In this document: piece by piece, positions 1 through 9,970 of the stretch | Numbering within the stretch: position 1 is the first letter of the stretch | Layout of the letters: the number at the start of each line of letters is the position of its first letter | NCBI RefSeq assembly: GCF_016412875.1 | Contig: NZ_JAEKPD010000006.1 | Coordinates: 123,881-187,880 of the forward strand | Length of the DNA stretch: 64,000 nt | Source of the DNA: Palleronia pontilimi | GTDB lineage: Bacteria > Pseudomonadota > Alphaproteobacteria > Rhodobacterales > Rhodobacteraceae | Direction: 5' to 3' | Translations under genes and position numbers: made by a program | The notes under the pieces: generated by a model | What the model was told of the DNA's origin: nothing | Databases searched by the model: none | What the model saw: the letters and a program-made list of their open reading frames with translations, nothing else

Positions 1-851
1 CGGTCGAGGCGACGATCCGCCGGGTCGAGGAGCGCGCCCATTCCTGCCTGAAGGCCCGCATCGACCGGCCCTTCCTGGGCGGACGCTCGCTGATCGACAC
101 GCCGGTGCCCGGCGACGCGCCCGCCTTCCAATCCGACAGCTTCGGCTTCGTACAGAACATCGACACCGAGAAGCTGAACGACCTGGCCCAGGACTGGGCG
201 GCACGGGTCTTCGTCACGGTGCGGCCCGGCGACTGGATCGGCAAGGGCGGCGCATTGGGATATGTCGACGTCGAAGCGCTCGACGAGACGTCCGAAAACG
301 CCCTGCGCGGCGCCATCGCCATCGGCGACCGGCGCGAATACGACCAGGACGCGACCTTTTCGCTGGTCGTGCTGGCCGAGATCGCCGAACGCGCCCTGTC
401 GCCGGGCATCAACGATCCGCGCACCGCGCTGGACGTGATTGGCCGCATCACCCGGATGGTCGCCAACCTGCCCGTCGAGCGTGAACTGGACGAGCCCTAC
501 GCGCCCGGCGTCTATTGCCAGCCCATGGAACGGCGCGACCTGTTGCTGGCGACGCTCGATCCCATCGCGCGGGACGGACGCACCTTCGTCGAGGTTCAAC
601 TGGCGCTTCAGCGCGCCTACGCCACGCTCAGCGAGCACCGCGATCCCGGCGTGGCCGACGCCGCCATGGCGCTGTCGTCCCGGGCGCTCAGCTATGCGCG
701 CGACGGGATCATGCTCGTGGAAGACCTGCACCGCGTGGCCCGCTTCGCGCCCGCCGACCACATGGCGGCCACCAGCGCGGCCGAGCCCAAGACATCCGTC
801 ATCGACGCGCTCGGGGAAGAGCGCAATTCGAGCTTCTTTACCGACAGCTGA
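1..851 (+). CDS. DUF2254 domain-containing membrane protein, C-terminal part
   Basis: The reading frame is open from base 3 with no start of its own, so the gene begins before the window; 282 C-terminal codons are present. The visible part is soluble and carries family-like segments: SFGFVQNIDTEKL followed by a beta-rich stretch ending GALGYV, and an alpha-helical block with ALSPGINDPRTALDV. These resemble the C-terminal domain of DUF2254 predicted inner-membrane proteins, whose N-terminal half holds the membrane helices (outside the window). The function of the family is not known. The gene converges on gcvP, with an 85-bp gap holding a hairpin. Confidence 0.8.
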   Translation, partial: VEATIRRVEERAHSCLKARIDRPFLGGRSLIDTPVPGDAPAFQSDSFGFVQNIDTEKLNDLAQDWAARVFVTVRPGDWIGKGGALGYVDVEALDETSENALRGAIAIGDRREYDQDATFSLVVLAEIAERALSPGINDPRTALDVIGRITRMVANLPVERELDEPYAPGVYCQPMERRDLLLATLDPIARDGRTFVEVQLALQRAYATLSEHRDPGVADAAMALSSRALSYARDGIMLVEDLHRVARFAPADHMAATSAAEPKTSVIDALGEERNSSFFTDS

Positions 852-895
852 CCGAAGCGCCCCTCAGCTGCATCACTGGTCCTTAAATACCTGAA

Positions 896-920
896 CGCAG
901 CGCCCGCCACGGGCGCTGCG
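896..920 (-). terminator. Hairpin between converging DUF2254 gene and gcvP
   Basis: A perfect 10-bp stem (CGCAGCGCCC / GGGCGCTGCG) with a 5-base loop lies 16 bases past the gcvP stop codon. There is no clean U-run on either strand, so termination is an inference from position and stem strength. Confidence 0.5.
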
Positions 921-936
921 ATTGCATCTGGGCCCG

Positions 937-3807
937 CTACTCGGCCGCTTCCAGGTAATCCTCGAGCGGCGGGCAGGTGCAGACCAGGTTGCGGTCGCCA
1001 TAGACATTGTCCACGCGGTTCACCGGCGGCCAGTACTTGTCCACCCGAAACGCGCCCGCGGGATAGCAGCCGTCCTCGCGGCTATAGGGCCGGTCCCAGT
1101 CGCCCACCAGATCCTCGACCGTGTGGGGCGCGTGTTTCAGCGGGTTGTTGTCCGGATCGCCCCCGTTCTCGATGGTGCGGATCTCGTCGCGGATCGCCAA
1201 CATGGCGTTGCAGAAACGGTCGAGCTCGGCCTTCGTCTCGGATTCGGTGGGCTCGACCATCAGCGTGCCCGCCACAGGCCAGCTCATGGTGGGTGCGTGA
1301 AAGCCGTTGTCGATCAGCCGCTTGGCCACGTCGTCGACGGTCACGTGGGCCGATTTCTCGAAGGGCCGGGTGTCGAGGATGCACTCATGGGCGATGCGCC
1401 CGTTCTGCCCGCGATAAAGCACGTCATAGGCCCCTTCCAGCCGCTTGGCGATGTAGTTGGCGTTCAGGATCGCGACCTTGGTGGCCTGGGTCAGGCCCGC
1501 GCCGCCCATGAGCAGGCAATAGGCCCAGCTGATCGGCAGGATCGACGCCGAGCCGTAGGGTGCCGCACTCACCGCGCCCGATCCCGTGCCACTGGCGTCC
1601 GACTGCACCGCTTGTGGGCCGGTGGCGTAGCCGGGCAGATGCTCGGCCAGGTGGGCGCGCACGCCGATGGGGCCCATGCCGGGACCGCCGCCGCCATGGG
1701 GGATGCAGAAGGTCTTGTGCAGGTTCAGGTGGGACACGTCCGCGCCGATCTTGCCGGGCTGCGACAGGCCCACCATGGCGTTCAGGTTGGCCCCGTCCAG
1801 GTAGACCTGCCCGCCGTGTTTGTGGGTGATCTCGCAGACCTCGCGCACGGTGTCCTCGAACACGCCATGGGTGGACGGATAGGTGATCATGCAGGCGGCC
1901 AGGTCGTCGCCCGCGGCTTCGGCCTTGGCGCGGAAATCCGCGACGTCGATATCGCCCCGCGCGGTGCATTTCACCACCACCACCTTCATGCCGCACATCT
2001 GCGCGCTGGCCGGGTTGGTGCCGTGGGCGTTCACGGGGATCAGGCAGACCTTGCGGTGCCCCTGCCCGCGCGCCGCGTGGTAGCGCATGATGGTCAGAAG
2101 CCCCGCGTATTCGCCCTGTGCGCCCGAATTGGGCTGCAGCGACATGGCGTCGTAGCCGGTGATCTCGCACAGCTTGTCGCTGAGATCGGCCAGCATTTCG
2201 GCGTAGCCCTCAGCCTGGTCGGCGGGGGCGAAGGGGTGCAGCATGGCGAATTCGGGCCACGTGATCGGCGCCATTTCCACCGCCGCGTTCAGCTTCATGG
2301 TGCAGCTGCCCAGCGGGATCATGGCGCGGTCGAGCGCCAGGTCGCGGTCGGCCAGGCGGCGCATGTAGCGCATCATTTCCGTCTCGGCCCGGTTCATTTG
2401 GAAGACCGGGTGGGTCAGGTAATCGCTGTCGCGCTGCAGGTGTTCGGGCAGGCGCAGGACCTTGGGCATCTGCGCCACGCCGCGGATGCCGAAGGCGGCG
2501 AACAGCCGCTCGATCGTGGCCATGCGCGTCGTCTCGTCCAGGGTGACTCCCAGCCGCGTCGTCCCGACCCGGCGCAGGTTGATCCGCTGGCGCGCGGCCT
2601 CGTCGAAGATGGCACCCTGCAGCGCGCCCACCTCGACCGTGATCGTGTCGAAGAAATGCTCGGGCGCGACGGTGAAGCCCGCCTCGCGCAGCGTATCGGC
2701 CACGTGGACCGTCTTGGCGTGGATCTGCTGGGCGATGGCCTTCAGCCCCTCGGGGCCGTGGAACACGGCATAGAAGCTGGCCATGACGGCCAGTAGCGCC
2801 TGCGCGGTGCAGACATTGCTGGTCGCCTTCTCGCGGCGGATATGCTGCTCGCGCGTCTGCAGCGACAGCCGGAACGCCTGGTTGCCGCGCGCGTCGATGC
2901 TGACGCCCACGATCCGGCCCGGCATCGCGCGCTTCAGCCCATCCTTGCAGGCCATGTAGGCCGCGTGCGGGCCGCCATAGCCCATGGGCACGCCGAACCG
3001 CTGGGTGCTGCCCACGGCGATGTCGGCGCCCATGGCGCCCGGCTCTTTCAGCACGGTCAGCGCCAGCGGGTCGGCGATGACGATGCCAAGGGCCTGCGCG
3101 TCGTGCAGGGCCGCGATGAGATCGGTGAAATCGATGAGCCCGCCGTAGGTGCCGGGATACTGGAACACGCCCGCGAAGACCTTGGCCGCGTCCATGTCCT
3201 GCGGCGCGCCGACGACCACCTCGATGTCCAGTGGCGCGCAGCGGGTGCGGATCACGTCGATATTCTGGGGGTGGCAATTCTCGTCCACGAAGACGGCGCG
3301 GGCCTTCGACTTCGCGGACCGCTCGGCCATGGTCACGGCCTCGGCGGCCGCCGTCGCCTCGTCCAGCAGCGACGCGTTGGCGATGTCGAGCCCGGTCAGG
3401 TCGGTGATCATGGTCTGGTAGTTCAGCAGCGCCTCGAGACGGCCCTGGCTGATCTCGGGCTGGTAGGGCGTGTAGGCGGTGTACCAGGCGGGATTTTCCA
3501 GGATGTTGCGCTGGATCGCGGGCGGCGTGACGGTGCCGTGATAGCCCTGCCCGATCATGGTCGAGAAGACCTGGTTCTTCTTGGCCACCTGCCGCATGTG
3601 CCACAGCAGCATCCGCTCGGACATGGGCGGGCCGAAATCCAGCGGCTCGGACTGGCGGATCGCCTTCGGCACCGTCTCGTCGATCAGCGCGTCCAGGCTG
3701 TCCACGCCCAAAAGCTCTAGCATCTCGGCCATTTCCGAGGGCGACGGGCCGATATGGCGCCGGTTGGCGAAATCGTAGGGGTCGTAGTCGGTCGGCTGGA
3801 ACGGCAT
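937..3807 (-). CDS. gcvP: Glycine dehydrogenase (decarboxylating), P-protein
   Basis: This is the PLP-dependent P-protein of the glycine cleavage system, which decarboxylates glycine and passes the aminomethyl group to lipoyl-GcvH. The 956-residue length matches the single-chain proteobacterial type (N- and C-terminal PLP-fold halves fused). The motif [16 protein letters not shown] holds the PLP lysine (K698). Start: the frame extends to 3861, but the ATG at 3807 has AGGAG about 8 bases upstream and gives the usual [17 protein letters not shown] N-terminus. It is third in a gcvT-gcvH-gcvP operon controlled by a glycine riboswitch and is separated from gcvH by an 81-bp palindrome-rich spacer. 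Confidence 0.98.
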   Translation of the reverse strand: MPFQPTDYDPYDFANRRHIGPSPSEMAEMLELLGVDSLDALIDETVPKAIRQSEPLDFGPPMSERMLLWHMRQVAKKNQVFSTMIGQGYHGTVTPPAIQRNILENPAWYTAYTPYQPEISQGRLEALLNYQTMITDLTGLDIANASLLDEATAAAEAVTMAERSAKSKARAVFVDENCHPQNIDVIRTRCAPLDIEVVVGAPQDMDAAKVFAGVFQYPGTYGGLIDFTDLIAALHDAQALGIVIADPLALTVLKEPGAMGADIAVGSTQRFGVPMGYGGPHAAYMACKDGLKRAMPGRIVGVSIDARGNQAFRLSLQTREQHIRREKATSNVCTAQALLAVMASFYAVFHGPEGLKAIAQQIHAKTVHVADTLREAGFTVAPEHFFDTITVEVGALQGAIFDEAARQRINLRRVGTTRLGVTLDETTRMATIERLFAAFGIRGVAQMPKVLRLPEHLQRDSDYLTHPVFQMNRAETEMMRYMRRLADRDLALDRAMIPLGSCTMKLNAAVEMAPITWPEFAMLHPFAPADQAEGYAEMLADLSDKLCEITGYDAMSLQPNSGAQGEYAGLLTIMRYHAARGQGHRKVCLIPVNAHGTNPASAQMCGMKVVVVKCTARGDIDVADFRAKAEAAGDDLAACMITYPSTHGVFEDTVREVCEITHKHGGQVYLDGANLNAMVGLSQPGKIGADVSHLNLHKTFCIPHGGGGPGMGPIGVRAHLAEHLPGYATGPQAVQSDASGTGSGAVSAAPYGSASILPISWAYCLLMGGAGLTQATKVAILNANYIAKRLEGAYDVLYRGQNGRIAHECILDTRPFEKSAHVTVDDVAKRLIDNGFHAPTMSWPVAGTLMVEPTESETKAELDRFCNAMLAIRDEIRTIENGGDPDNNPLKHAPHTVEDLVGDWDRPYSREDGCYPAGAFRVDKYWPPVNRVDNVYGDRNLVCTCPPLEDYLEAAE

Positions 3808-3830
3808 GGGGCTACTCCTGTCACGGGCGG

Positions 3831-3884
3831 GGCGCAAAATTCTTCGAAGAATTTTGGACAATTTCCTTGGAAGGAAATTGCGCC
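3831..3884. repeat. Nested palindromes in the gcvH-gcvP spacer
   Basis: Within 54 bases there is a perfect 20-bp palindrome (AAAATTCTTC and its complement, 3836-3855) and a second 10-bp inverted repeat (CAATTTCCTT / AAGGAAATTG, 3859-3880). Both are enclosed by GGCGCAA / TTGCGCC at the ends. The AT-rich arms contrast with the GC-rich surroundings. Such a nested structure could act as an intercistronic processing or attenuation hairpin or be a dispersed repeat; function is not shown. Confidence 0.65.
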
Positions 3885-3888
3885 CGGC

Positions 3889-4254
3889 TCAGATGAATTT
3901 CTTGTAGGCGGCTTCGTCCATCATGGCATCGAGGTCGGACATGTCGGCCACCTTCATCTTGAAGAACCAGCCCTTGCCCAGCGGGTCCTCGTTGACGAGC
4001 GCGGGATTGTCGATGAGGGCGGAATTCACCTCGATGATCTCGCCGTCCACGGGCGCCATGATGTCGGACGCGGCCTTGACGCTTTCGATCACCACGACCT
4101 CGTCTTCCTTGGCGACGGTGATGCCTTCCTCGGGCAGTTCCACGAAGACTAGGTCGCCCAGCTGTTCGGCGGCGTGTTCGGTGATGCCCACGGTGACCAC
4201 GTCGTCCTCGTCGTCGTCGGCACGCAGCCATTCGTGTTCTTCGGTGAATTTCAT
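3889..4254 (-). CDS. gcvH: Glycine cleavage system H protein
   Basis: This is the lipoyl carrier that shuttles the aminomethyl group between P and T proteins. At 121 residues it has the normal family length. The lipoylation motif ESVKAASD places the modified lysine at K60, and the [13 protein letters not shown] segment and acidic C-terminus are typical. It lies 20 bases after gcvT and before gcvP in the same operon. An insertion of acidic residues near the N-terminus (ADDDEDD) is a minor local oddity. Confidence 0.98.
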   Translation of the reverse strand: MKFTEEHEWLRADDDEDDVVTVGITEHAAEQLGDLVFVELPEEGITVAKEDEVVVIESVKAASDIMAPVDGEIIEVNSALIDNPALVNEDPLGKGWFFKMKVADMSDLDAMMDEAAYKKFI

Positions 4255-4274
4255 GCGGGGCGGTCCTTTTCGGT

Positions 4275-5408
4275 TTAGCGTTTGTAGGTGGCCGGGCGGA
4301 ACGGCATCTCGGCGACGGTGACGGGCAGACGTTTGCCGCGCACCTCGCCCCAGAGTTTGGTGCCAACGCCGGAATGGTCAATGGAAACGTAGCCCATCGC
4401 CAGCGGCCTTTCGATGGACGGGCCGAAGGCGCCGGAAGTCACGGCGCCGATGGCGGCATCGGCGTCTTCCGCGGCGAAGAGCGCGGTGCCCTGTCGCATG
4501 GGCGCGCGCCCGTCGGGCAGCAGGCCCACGCGCAGGCGCGGCGGGCCCATTTCGATCTGGCGCAGGATCACGTCCGATCCGGGAAATCCGCCTTCGCGCG
4601 CCCCGCCCGCGCGGCGGGCCTTCTGCATCCCCCAGACGAGGTTGGCCTCGACCGGGGTGGTGGATGCGTCGATGTCGTTGCCGTAGAGGCACAGCCCCGC
4701 TTCCAGCCGCAGCGAATCGCGGGCGCCGAGGCCGATGGGCTGGACGCTGTCGTGGTCGAGCAGCGCGCGGGCGAAATCCTCGGCCCGGTCGGCGGCGACC
4801 GAGATCTCGTAGCCGTCTTCGCCGGTATAACCCGAGCGCGACACCCAGAGCGGGCCGAAATCGCTGTCATGGGTGGCCACGTCCATGAACTGCATGTCGG
4901 CGGCGCCGGGGGCGATTGCCGCCAGGACGGATTCGGCATCGGGGCCCTGCAGCGCGACCAGGGCGCGGTCGGTGATTTCCTCGACCTTGCAGGTTTTGGA
5001 CAGCGCGTCGCGCATATGGGCGATGTCGGCTTCCTTGCAGGCGGCGTTGACCACCAGGAACAGGTGATCGCCGCGATTGGCGATCATCAGGTCGTCCAGG
5101 ATCCCGCCCGCGTCGTTGGTGAAGAAGCCATATCGCTGGCGGCCGGTCTTCAGCGCGATCACGTCCTGCGGCAGCAACTTCTCGAGCGCGCGCGCCGCGT
5201 CGGCCACGTTGCCCGAGCGGGGGCGCAGGATCACCTGGCCCATATGCGACACGTCGAAGAGGCCCGCGTGGGCGCGGCAATGCAGGTGTTCCTTCATCAC
5301 GCCGGGCGGGTATTGCACCGGCATGTCGTAGCCCGCGAAGGGCACCATCTTGCCGCCCAGCTCCAGGTGCAGCGCGTGCAGCGGTGTCGTCAGAAGCGTG
5401 TCGGTCAT
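4275..5408 (-). CDS. gcvT: Glycine cleavage system T protein (aminomethyltransferase)
   Basis: Tetrahydrofolate-dependent aminomethyltransferase that releases ammonia and forms 5,10-methylene-THF from aminomethyl-lipoyl-GcvH. The 377 residues include FDVSHMGQ near the N-terminus and the YTGEDGYEI motif in the middle, both typical of GcvT. The ATG at 5408 is preferred over one 15 bases upstream because GGAGGGG sits 5 bases before it. It is first gene of the operon, immediately downstream of the tandem glycine riboswitch, so expression should respond to glycine. Confidence 0.97.
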   Translation of the reverse strand: MTDTLLTTPLHALHLELGGKMVPFAGYDMPVQYPPGVMKEHLHCRAHAGLFDVSHMGQVILRPRSGNVADAARALEKLLPQDVIALKTGRQRYGFFTNDAGGILDDLMIANRGDHLFLVVNAACKEADIAHMRDALSKTCKVEEITDRALVALQGPDAESVLAAIAPGAADMQFMDVATHDSDFGPLWVSRSGYTGEDGYEISVAADRAEDFARALLDHDSVQPIGLGARDSLRLEAGLCLYGNDIDASTTPVEANLVWGMQKARRAGGAREGGFPGSDVILRQIEMGPPRLRVGLLPDGRAPMRQGTALFAAEDADAAIGAVTSGAFGPSIERPLAMGYVSIDHSGVGTKLWGEVRGKRLPVTVAEMPFRPATYKR

Positions 5409-5450
5409 CGTCCCCTCCGGCATAGCTGCGCGGAGTTGGGTCCGCGCGTC

Positions 5451-5610
5451 CTGCCCCCTCTGTCCCTTGCGCCTGAGATCGCTATCCCTTCGGCGCCCCG
5501 GTCGGTGTCCGGGGACTCTCCAGAGTGTATCAAGGCGGCGGTCCTTTGGCCTGAGAGTTTACCGGGGCGGTTGCTCCTTCGGCACCGGCGCGTGGCCGAC
5601 TTCTCCCGTC
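5451..5610 (-). promoter_or_regulatory. Tandem glycine riboswitch (two aptamers) upstream of gcvT
   Basis: Reading the minus strand, aptamer 1 (about 5610-5530) shows GGGAGAAG, then GCCGAAGGAGCAA, then ACTCTCAGGCCAAAGGACCG. Aptamer 2 (about 5520-5451) shows GGAGAGTCC, GCGCCGAAGGGATAGC and TCTCAGGCGCAAGGGACAG. These are the conserved glycine-aptamer cores, in the usual tandem order with a short linker. The element ends about 40 bases before the gcvT start. The known role of this class is glycine-activated expression of gcv genes. Confidence 0.96.
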
Positions 5611-5678
5611 GCTGGCAATGCTTGTGGCACGCGGAAAGGGGTCTTGCCAAGCCTTGTCATCGGCCCACATGGGGACGC

Positions 5679-6269
5679 ATGAGCGATCCCCATTTCTTCG
5701 GTTACGGCTCGCTGGTCAACGTGGCCAGCCACGGCTACGGACCCACCGCGCCCGCGCATCTTCCCGGCTGGCGGCGGCGCTGGCAGGCCACGGATCTGCG
5801 GCCCGCCGCGTTCCTGACGGCCTACCGGGCGCCCGGCGACGGGATAGAAGGGCTGGTCGCGCCGGTGCCCGCGCGGGACTGGGCGACGCTCGACCAGCGC
5901 GAGCGGGGCTACGAGCGCGTCGCGGCGGCGGGGCTGCGGCACGGTCTTGCGGCCGAGACCGAGATCGTCGTCTACGCGATTCCCGACAGCGCGGGGGTCA
6001 CGCCGGTGGAGCATCCGATCCTGCTCAGCTATCTCGACGTGGTCGTGAAAGGCTACGCCGAGCAGTTCGGCGAGGACGGCGTCGCGCGGTTCATGAACAG
6101 CACGGATGGCTGGCACCTGGGCGTGGCCGACGACCGCGCCGCGCCGGTCTATCCGCGGGCGCAGGACGTGGGGGACGCGATCCGGGGGCTGACCGATGCG
6201 TGGCTTCGCGCCCTCGACGCGCAGCGCGTCGCGTTCGACGCGCACCGGCTGGCGGTCGCCCAGACCTAG
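5679..6269 (+). CDS. Gamma-glutamylcyclotransferase family protein
   Basis: 196-residue protein beginning MSDPHFFGYGSLVN; the FGYGSL motif near the N-terminus is the substrate-binding loop of the GGCT/ChaC fold. The frame is open far upstream, but this ATG is the first that gives a normal N-terminus and lies just after the divergent riboswitch leader. GGCT-fold enzymes cleave gamma-glutamyl amides to 5-oxoproline; the exact substrate (glutathione-type or gamma-glutamylamine) cannot be read here. It stands alone, divergent from gcvT and convergent with the EamA transporter. Confidence 0.82.
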   Translation: MSDPHFFGYGSLVNVASHGYGPTAPAHLPGWRRRWQATDLRPAAFLTAYRAPGDGIEGLVAPVPARDWATLDQRERGYERVAAAGLRHGLAAETEIVVYAIPDSAGVTPVEHPILLSYLDVVVKGYAEQFGEDGVARFMNSTDGWHLGVADDRAAPVYPRAQDVGDAIRGLTDAWLRALDAQRVAFDAHRLAVAQT

Positions 6270-7153
6270 GGTCCGTTCGGCGGATGCGCCGGTTTCCGCG
6301 CGCGGGCCTCGCGCAGCGTGATGACCAGCACCGACACGATGACCAGCGTGCCGCCCAGCACGACATAGGCGTCCACGGCCTCGTCGAAGACGAGTGCGCC
6401 CAGCAGCGTGGCCCAGACCAGTTGCAGGAAGGTGACGGGCTGGGTGACCATGATCGGCGCGGCGCGGAAGGACAGCGTCATGGTCAGGTGGCCGGTGGTG
6501 GCAAGGGTGGCCACCAGGAACAGCCACCCCAGTTCGGACCAGGTGGGCCAGACCCAGACGGCGATCGCGAAGGGCGCCAACGCCAGGGTCACGACGATCG
6601 ACAGCATCGCCACGACCACCGACGGCGCGACCTCGTCCGCCATGATCTTGGCGATCAGGTACGAGCCCGCGAAGAAGATGGCGGTGCCGATCATGGCCAG
6701 GTGGCCGGTCGAGACCTCGCGAAAGCCGGGCCGCAGGATGATCAGCACGCCCAGCAGGGCCACGGCGATGGCCAGCATCCGCGGCCAGTGCATCCGCTCG
6801 CCCAGGAACAGCGCGGCGCCGATGGCGACATAGACGGGCGAGACGTAGTTCATCGCCGTGACCTCGGCGATGGGGATGCGGGTCATGGCGAAGAACCACA
6901 GCATGACGCCCAGCGCGTGGACGATGCCGCGGGCCGAGAAGAGCATCATCGCCCGACGCCCCAGCCGCGCGTCGCGCAGTGCGCCCAGCATCGGCAGAAG
7001 GAACACCAGGCCCAGAAGGTAGCGCAGGAACGCGGCCTCGGGCGCGGGCACGCGGTCGCCCAGGTGCTTGACCGTGGCGGTGACGGCCACGAACAGGAAC
7101 CCCGTCACCAGCATCCAGAACGCCCCCGCGACGGGGCGGCTTTGACCGTTCAC
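6266..7153 (-). CDS. DMT-superfamily (EamA) permease
   Basis: 295-residue membrane protein with ten hydrophobic segments and two EamA repeats (AVTAMNYVSPVYVAIGAALF in the first; AAPIMVTQPVTFLQLVWATL in the second). Such transporters export metabolites; substrate unknown. The start is the GTG at 7153, which overlaps the stop of the upstream LysE-type gene in a GTGA, implying translational coupling. Both members of the pair are exporters, so they may act on related amino-acid-like compounds (inference). Confidence 0.85.
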   Translation of the reverse strand: MNGQSRPVAGAFWMLVTGFLFVAVTATVKHLGDRVPAPEAAFLRYLLGLVFLLPMLGALRDARLGRRAMMLFSARGIVHALGVMLWFFAMTRIPIAEVTAMNYVSPVYVAIGAALFLGERMHWPRMLAIAVALLGVLIILRPGFREVSTGHLAMIGTAIFFAGSYLIAKIMADEVAPSVVVAMLSIVVTLALAPFAIAVWVWPTWSELGWLFLVATLATTGHLTMTLSFRAAPIMVTQPVTFLQLVWATLLGALVFDEAVDAYVVLGGTLVIVSVLVITLREARARKPAHPPNGP

Positions 7154-7746
7154 GCCAGCACCAGCTTGGCAGCGATGCCCCACATGACAGCGGCGACCGA
7201 CAGGTCCAGCACCCGCCACGCGACGGCGCGGGCGAAAAGCGGCGCCAGAAGGCGCGCGCCGTAGCCGAGCGAGAAGAAGAATACGAAGGACGCCGTCACC
7301 GCGCCGATGCCGAAAAGAAGGCGCGACGACGCCCCGGACGCGACCGATCCCAGAAGCACCACGGTGTCGAGATACACATGCGGGTTGAGCCAGGTCAGCG
7401 CAAGGCAGGTCAGCACGGCGCCGCGCAGGCTTTCGCGCTGTCCGTCGCCCAGCTGCAAGGCCGCCCCGCCGCGCCACGCGCTGCGCAGGGCCAGCCCGCC
7501 ATAGACCAGCAGGAAGGCCGCGCCGCCGAAGGTGAAGACGGGCGCGATCCAGGGCGCGGACCCGACCAGCCAGCCGAAGCCCGCGACCCCCGCCGCGATC
7601 AGCACCGCGTCGCTGAGCGCGCAGGTCAGCACGACGGGCAGGACGTGGGATCGACGGATCCCTTGGCGCAGGACGAAAGCGTTCTGCGCGCCGATGGCCA
7701 GGATCAGGGAAAGGCCCAGCGCGAAGCCGGAGAGCAGTGCGGACAT
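7150..7746 (-). CDS. LysE/ArgO-type amino acid exporter
   Basis: 198 residues with six predicted membrane segments and the LysE hallmark near the N-terminus (LILAIGAQNAFVLRQGIRR). The family exports basic amino acids and related molecules; this sequence is closest in look to ArgO. It overlaps the downstream EamA permease by four bases (GTGA). No regulator of the ArgP type is adjacent, so its control is unknown. Confidence 0.88.
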   Translation of the reverse strand: MSALLSGFALGLSLILAIGAQNAFVLRQGIRRSHVLPVVLTCALSDAVLIAAGVAGFGWLVGSAPWIAPVFTFGGAAFLLVYGGLALRSAWRGGAALQLGDGQRESLRGAVLTCLALTWLNPHVYLDTVVLLGSVASGASSRLLFGIGAVTASFVFFFSLGYGARLLAPLFARAVAWRVLDLSVAAVMWGIAAKLVLA

Positions 7747-7844
7747 GCCCCGGTGCTACGCGCTGCCCGGCGCGCTCACAAGGCCCCGACGGGCCTTGGC
7801 GAGGGGCGATTCGTGATTATCTTTATCCTTTGGGAGGATCGCAC

Positions 7845-8117
7845 ATGGCCGGAGGATGGGCGCGCGACGGCGCGGTGAACGAGCAGATCGAAGCGTCGAT
7901 TGAGGACGAGCTGAAGCGCCTGAAGGCCGCGCAATCGCGGCAGCGGGCGGAAAGCCGCACCCATTGCGCCGAATGCGACGAACCGATTTCTGAAAAAAGA
8001 CGCGCGGCGATTTCCGGCGTCCAGCTGTGCATAGATTGCCAGCAGGACCGCGACGGCGCCTTTCGCGCGCGCGGCGGCATCAACCGGCGCGGCAGCAAGG
8101 ACAGCCAGCTGAAGTGA
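7845..8117 (+). CDS. DksA/TraR-family C4 zinc-finger protein
   Basis: Small 90-residue protein with a helical N-terminus and a four-cysteine finger: HCAECDEPISEKRRAA then LCIDCQQ. This is the short TraR-like or DksA-homologue type, whose members bind RNA polymerase through the secondary channel. A GGGAGG ribosome site is 8 bases before the ATG. Here the finger ends in CIDCQ and the tail is basic. No partner gene in the neighbourhood indicates a specific regulon. Confidence 0.88.
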   Translation: MAGGWARDGAVNEQIEASIEDELKRLKAAQSRQRAESRTHCAECDEPISEKRRAAISGVQLCIDCQQDRDGAFRARGGINRRGSKDSQLK

Positions 8118-8191
8118 TCGCGGGTTGCGCCGCGCGGGCGGCCATGGGTATCGTCGCCCCACGCCCTTGGGGCTGAACCGGGCCACCCATC

Positions 8192-9970
8192 ATGCTTTCG
8201 CTCTCCCTCGATCCCACGATACAAGCGATCCTGGCCTTCACGGTCGTGGTGGTGATGTTCGTGCTGTTCGCGCGCGAGGTCTATCCGACCGAGGTCGTCG
8301 CCATCGCCGGTGCGGCGCTGATGTTCGCGCTGGGCCTGCTGCCCTACGAGGCCGCGCTGGAGGTGCTGTCGAACCCCGCCCCGTGGACGATCGCCGCCAT
8401 GTTCCTGATCATGGGCGGGCTGGTGCGGACGGGGGCGTTGCAGCGGCTGACCGAGCTTGCCGACACCCGCGCCGAGGACAATCCGCGCATGGTGCTGGTG
8501 GTGTCGCTTCTGGCCGTGGCCATCGGCTCGGCCTTCATGAACAACACGCCCGTGGTCGTGGTGATGATCCCGGTCTTCGTGCAACTGGCCAAGCGGTTGG
8601 GCGTGTCGCCGTCCAAGCTGCTGATCCCGCTATCCTATGCCGCGATCCTGGGCGGAACCATTACACTGATCGGCACCTCGACGAACCTTCTGGTGGACGG
8701 GGTGGCGCGCTCGGCCGGGCTGGAGGCGTTCACGATCTTCGAAATCGCGCCGCTGGGGCTGTTGCAGGTCGTTGTCGGCGGCACCTTCATGGCGCTGGTG
8801 GGCCGCCGCCTGCTGCCCGAGCGCCAATCGCTGAGCGTTATGCTGAGCGACCGGCGCAAGATGAAATACTTCACCGAGGTCGCGGTGCCCGAAGGCTCGG
8901 GCCTGATCGGTCAGAAGGCGGTCGACGTGGACCTGTTCAAGCGCGAAGGCGTGCGGGTCATCGACGTGCTGCGCGGCGATGCGTCGCTGCGGCGCGACCT
9001 GGAGCCGGTCGAGCTGAAGGCGGGCGACCGGGTGGTGCTGCGCACCGAAATGGCCGAACTTCTGAGCCTGCAGCAAAGCCGCGACCTGCGCTCGGTCGAC
9101 AAGCTGTCGTCGGTCGAGACCGAAACGGTCGAGGTGCTGATCACCCCGGGCTGCCGCATGATCGGCCGGTCGCTGGGATCGCTGCGCCTGCGCCGCCGCT
9201 ACGGTGTCTATCCGCTGGCCGTGCACCGCCGGAACCAGAACATCGGGCGTCAGCTGGACGAAGTGGTCGTGCGCGTGGGCGATACGCTGCTGCTGGAAGG
9301 CGCGGCCGGCGACATCCAGCGGCTGGCGCAGGACATGGACCTTGTCGACATCTCCCGGCCCACCGACCAGGGCTATCGCCGCAACCGCGCCCCCGTCGCC
9401 GTCGGTGCGCTGGCGGTGATGGTCGTGCTGGCGGCGCTGGGTCTGGCGCCGATCCTGGCGCTGGCGGTGATGGCGGTGGCGGTAATCCTGCTCTGCCGCT
9501 GCATCGACGCGGACGAGGCGTTTTCCTTCGTCGAGGGCCGGCTTCTGGCGCTGATCTTCGCCATGCTGGCGGTGGGCGCGGGGCTCGAGGCATCGGGCGC
9601 GGTGGCGCTGCTGGTGTCGTGGATGACGCCCTTCTTCGCCGATCTGCCCCCGGTGATGGTGCTCTTCTGCGTCTATGTCCTGTCCAGCACGCTGACCGAA
9701 ATGGTGTCCAACAACGCCGTCGGCGTGATCCTGACGCCGATCGCGATCCAGCTGGGCCTGTCGCTGGGGATCGACCCCCGGCCGCTGGTCGTCGGCGTGA
9801 TGTTCGCGGCGTCGGCCGCCTTTTCGACGCCCATCGGCTACCAGACCAACATGCTGGTCTATGGCCCCGGCGGCTACCGTTTCACCGATTACCTGAGGGT
9901 GGGCATTCCCATGAACCTGTTGCTTGCGGTCACGGCCACGCTGGCCATCCCGCTGATCTGGCCGCTCTAG
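8192..9970 (+). CDS. SLC13-family permease with TrkA-C domains
   Basis: 592-residue transporter. The N-terminal membrane half includes FMNNTPVVVVMIPVF and GTSTNLLVDG, typical of the DASS/SLC13 group. Two cytoplasmic RCK/TrkA-C-like domains follow (about residues 205-290 and 300-380), then the second membrane half with MVSNNAVGVILTP. Family members move dicarboxylates, sulfate or other anions with sodium; the substrate is not evident. The stop codon is directly followed by the start of a small lipoprotein gene, so the two are probably cotranscribed. Confidence 0.9.
   Translation: MLSLSLDPTIQAILAFTVVVVMFVLFAREVYPTEVVAIAGAALMFALGLLPYEAALEVLSNPAPWTIAAMFLIMGGLVRTGALQRLTELADTRAEDNPRMVLVVSLLAVAIGSAFMNNTPVVVVMIPVFVQLAKRLGVSPSKLLIPLSYAAILGGTITLIGTSTNLLVDGVARSAGLEAFTIFEIAPLGLLQVVVGGTFMALVGRRLLPERQSLSVMLSDRRKMKYFTEVAVPEGSGLIGQKAVDVDLFKREGVRVIDVLRGDASLRRDLEPVELKAGDRVVLRTEMAELLSLQQSRDLRSVDKLSSVETETVEVLITPGCRMIGRSLGSLRLRRRYGVYPLAVHRRNQNIGRQLDEVVVRVGDTLLLEGAAGDIQRLAQDMDLVDISRPTDQGYRRNRAPVAVGALAVMVVLAALGLAPILALAVMAVAVILLCRCIDADEAFSFVEGRLLALIFAMLAVGAGLEASGAVALLVSWMTPFFADLPPVMVLFCVYVLSSTLTEMVSNNAVGVILTPIAIQLGLSLGIDPRPLVVGVMFAASAAFSTPIGYQTNMLVYGPGGYRFTDYLRVGIPMNLLLAVTATLAIPLIWPL

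Noticed and set aside
922..2796. Long open frame (624 codons) on the plus strand across gcvP
   Set aside because: It is antisense to a clear gcvP gene and arises from high-GC codon bias; the product is His/Gly/Val-rich with no family resemblance. The same applies to other long antisense frames over gcvT, mrdA, nadE, leuA and the MscS gene.
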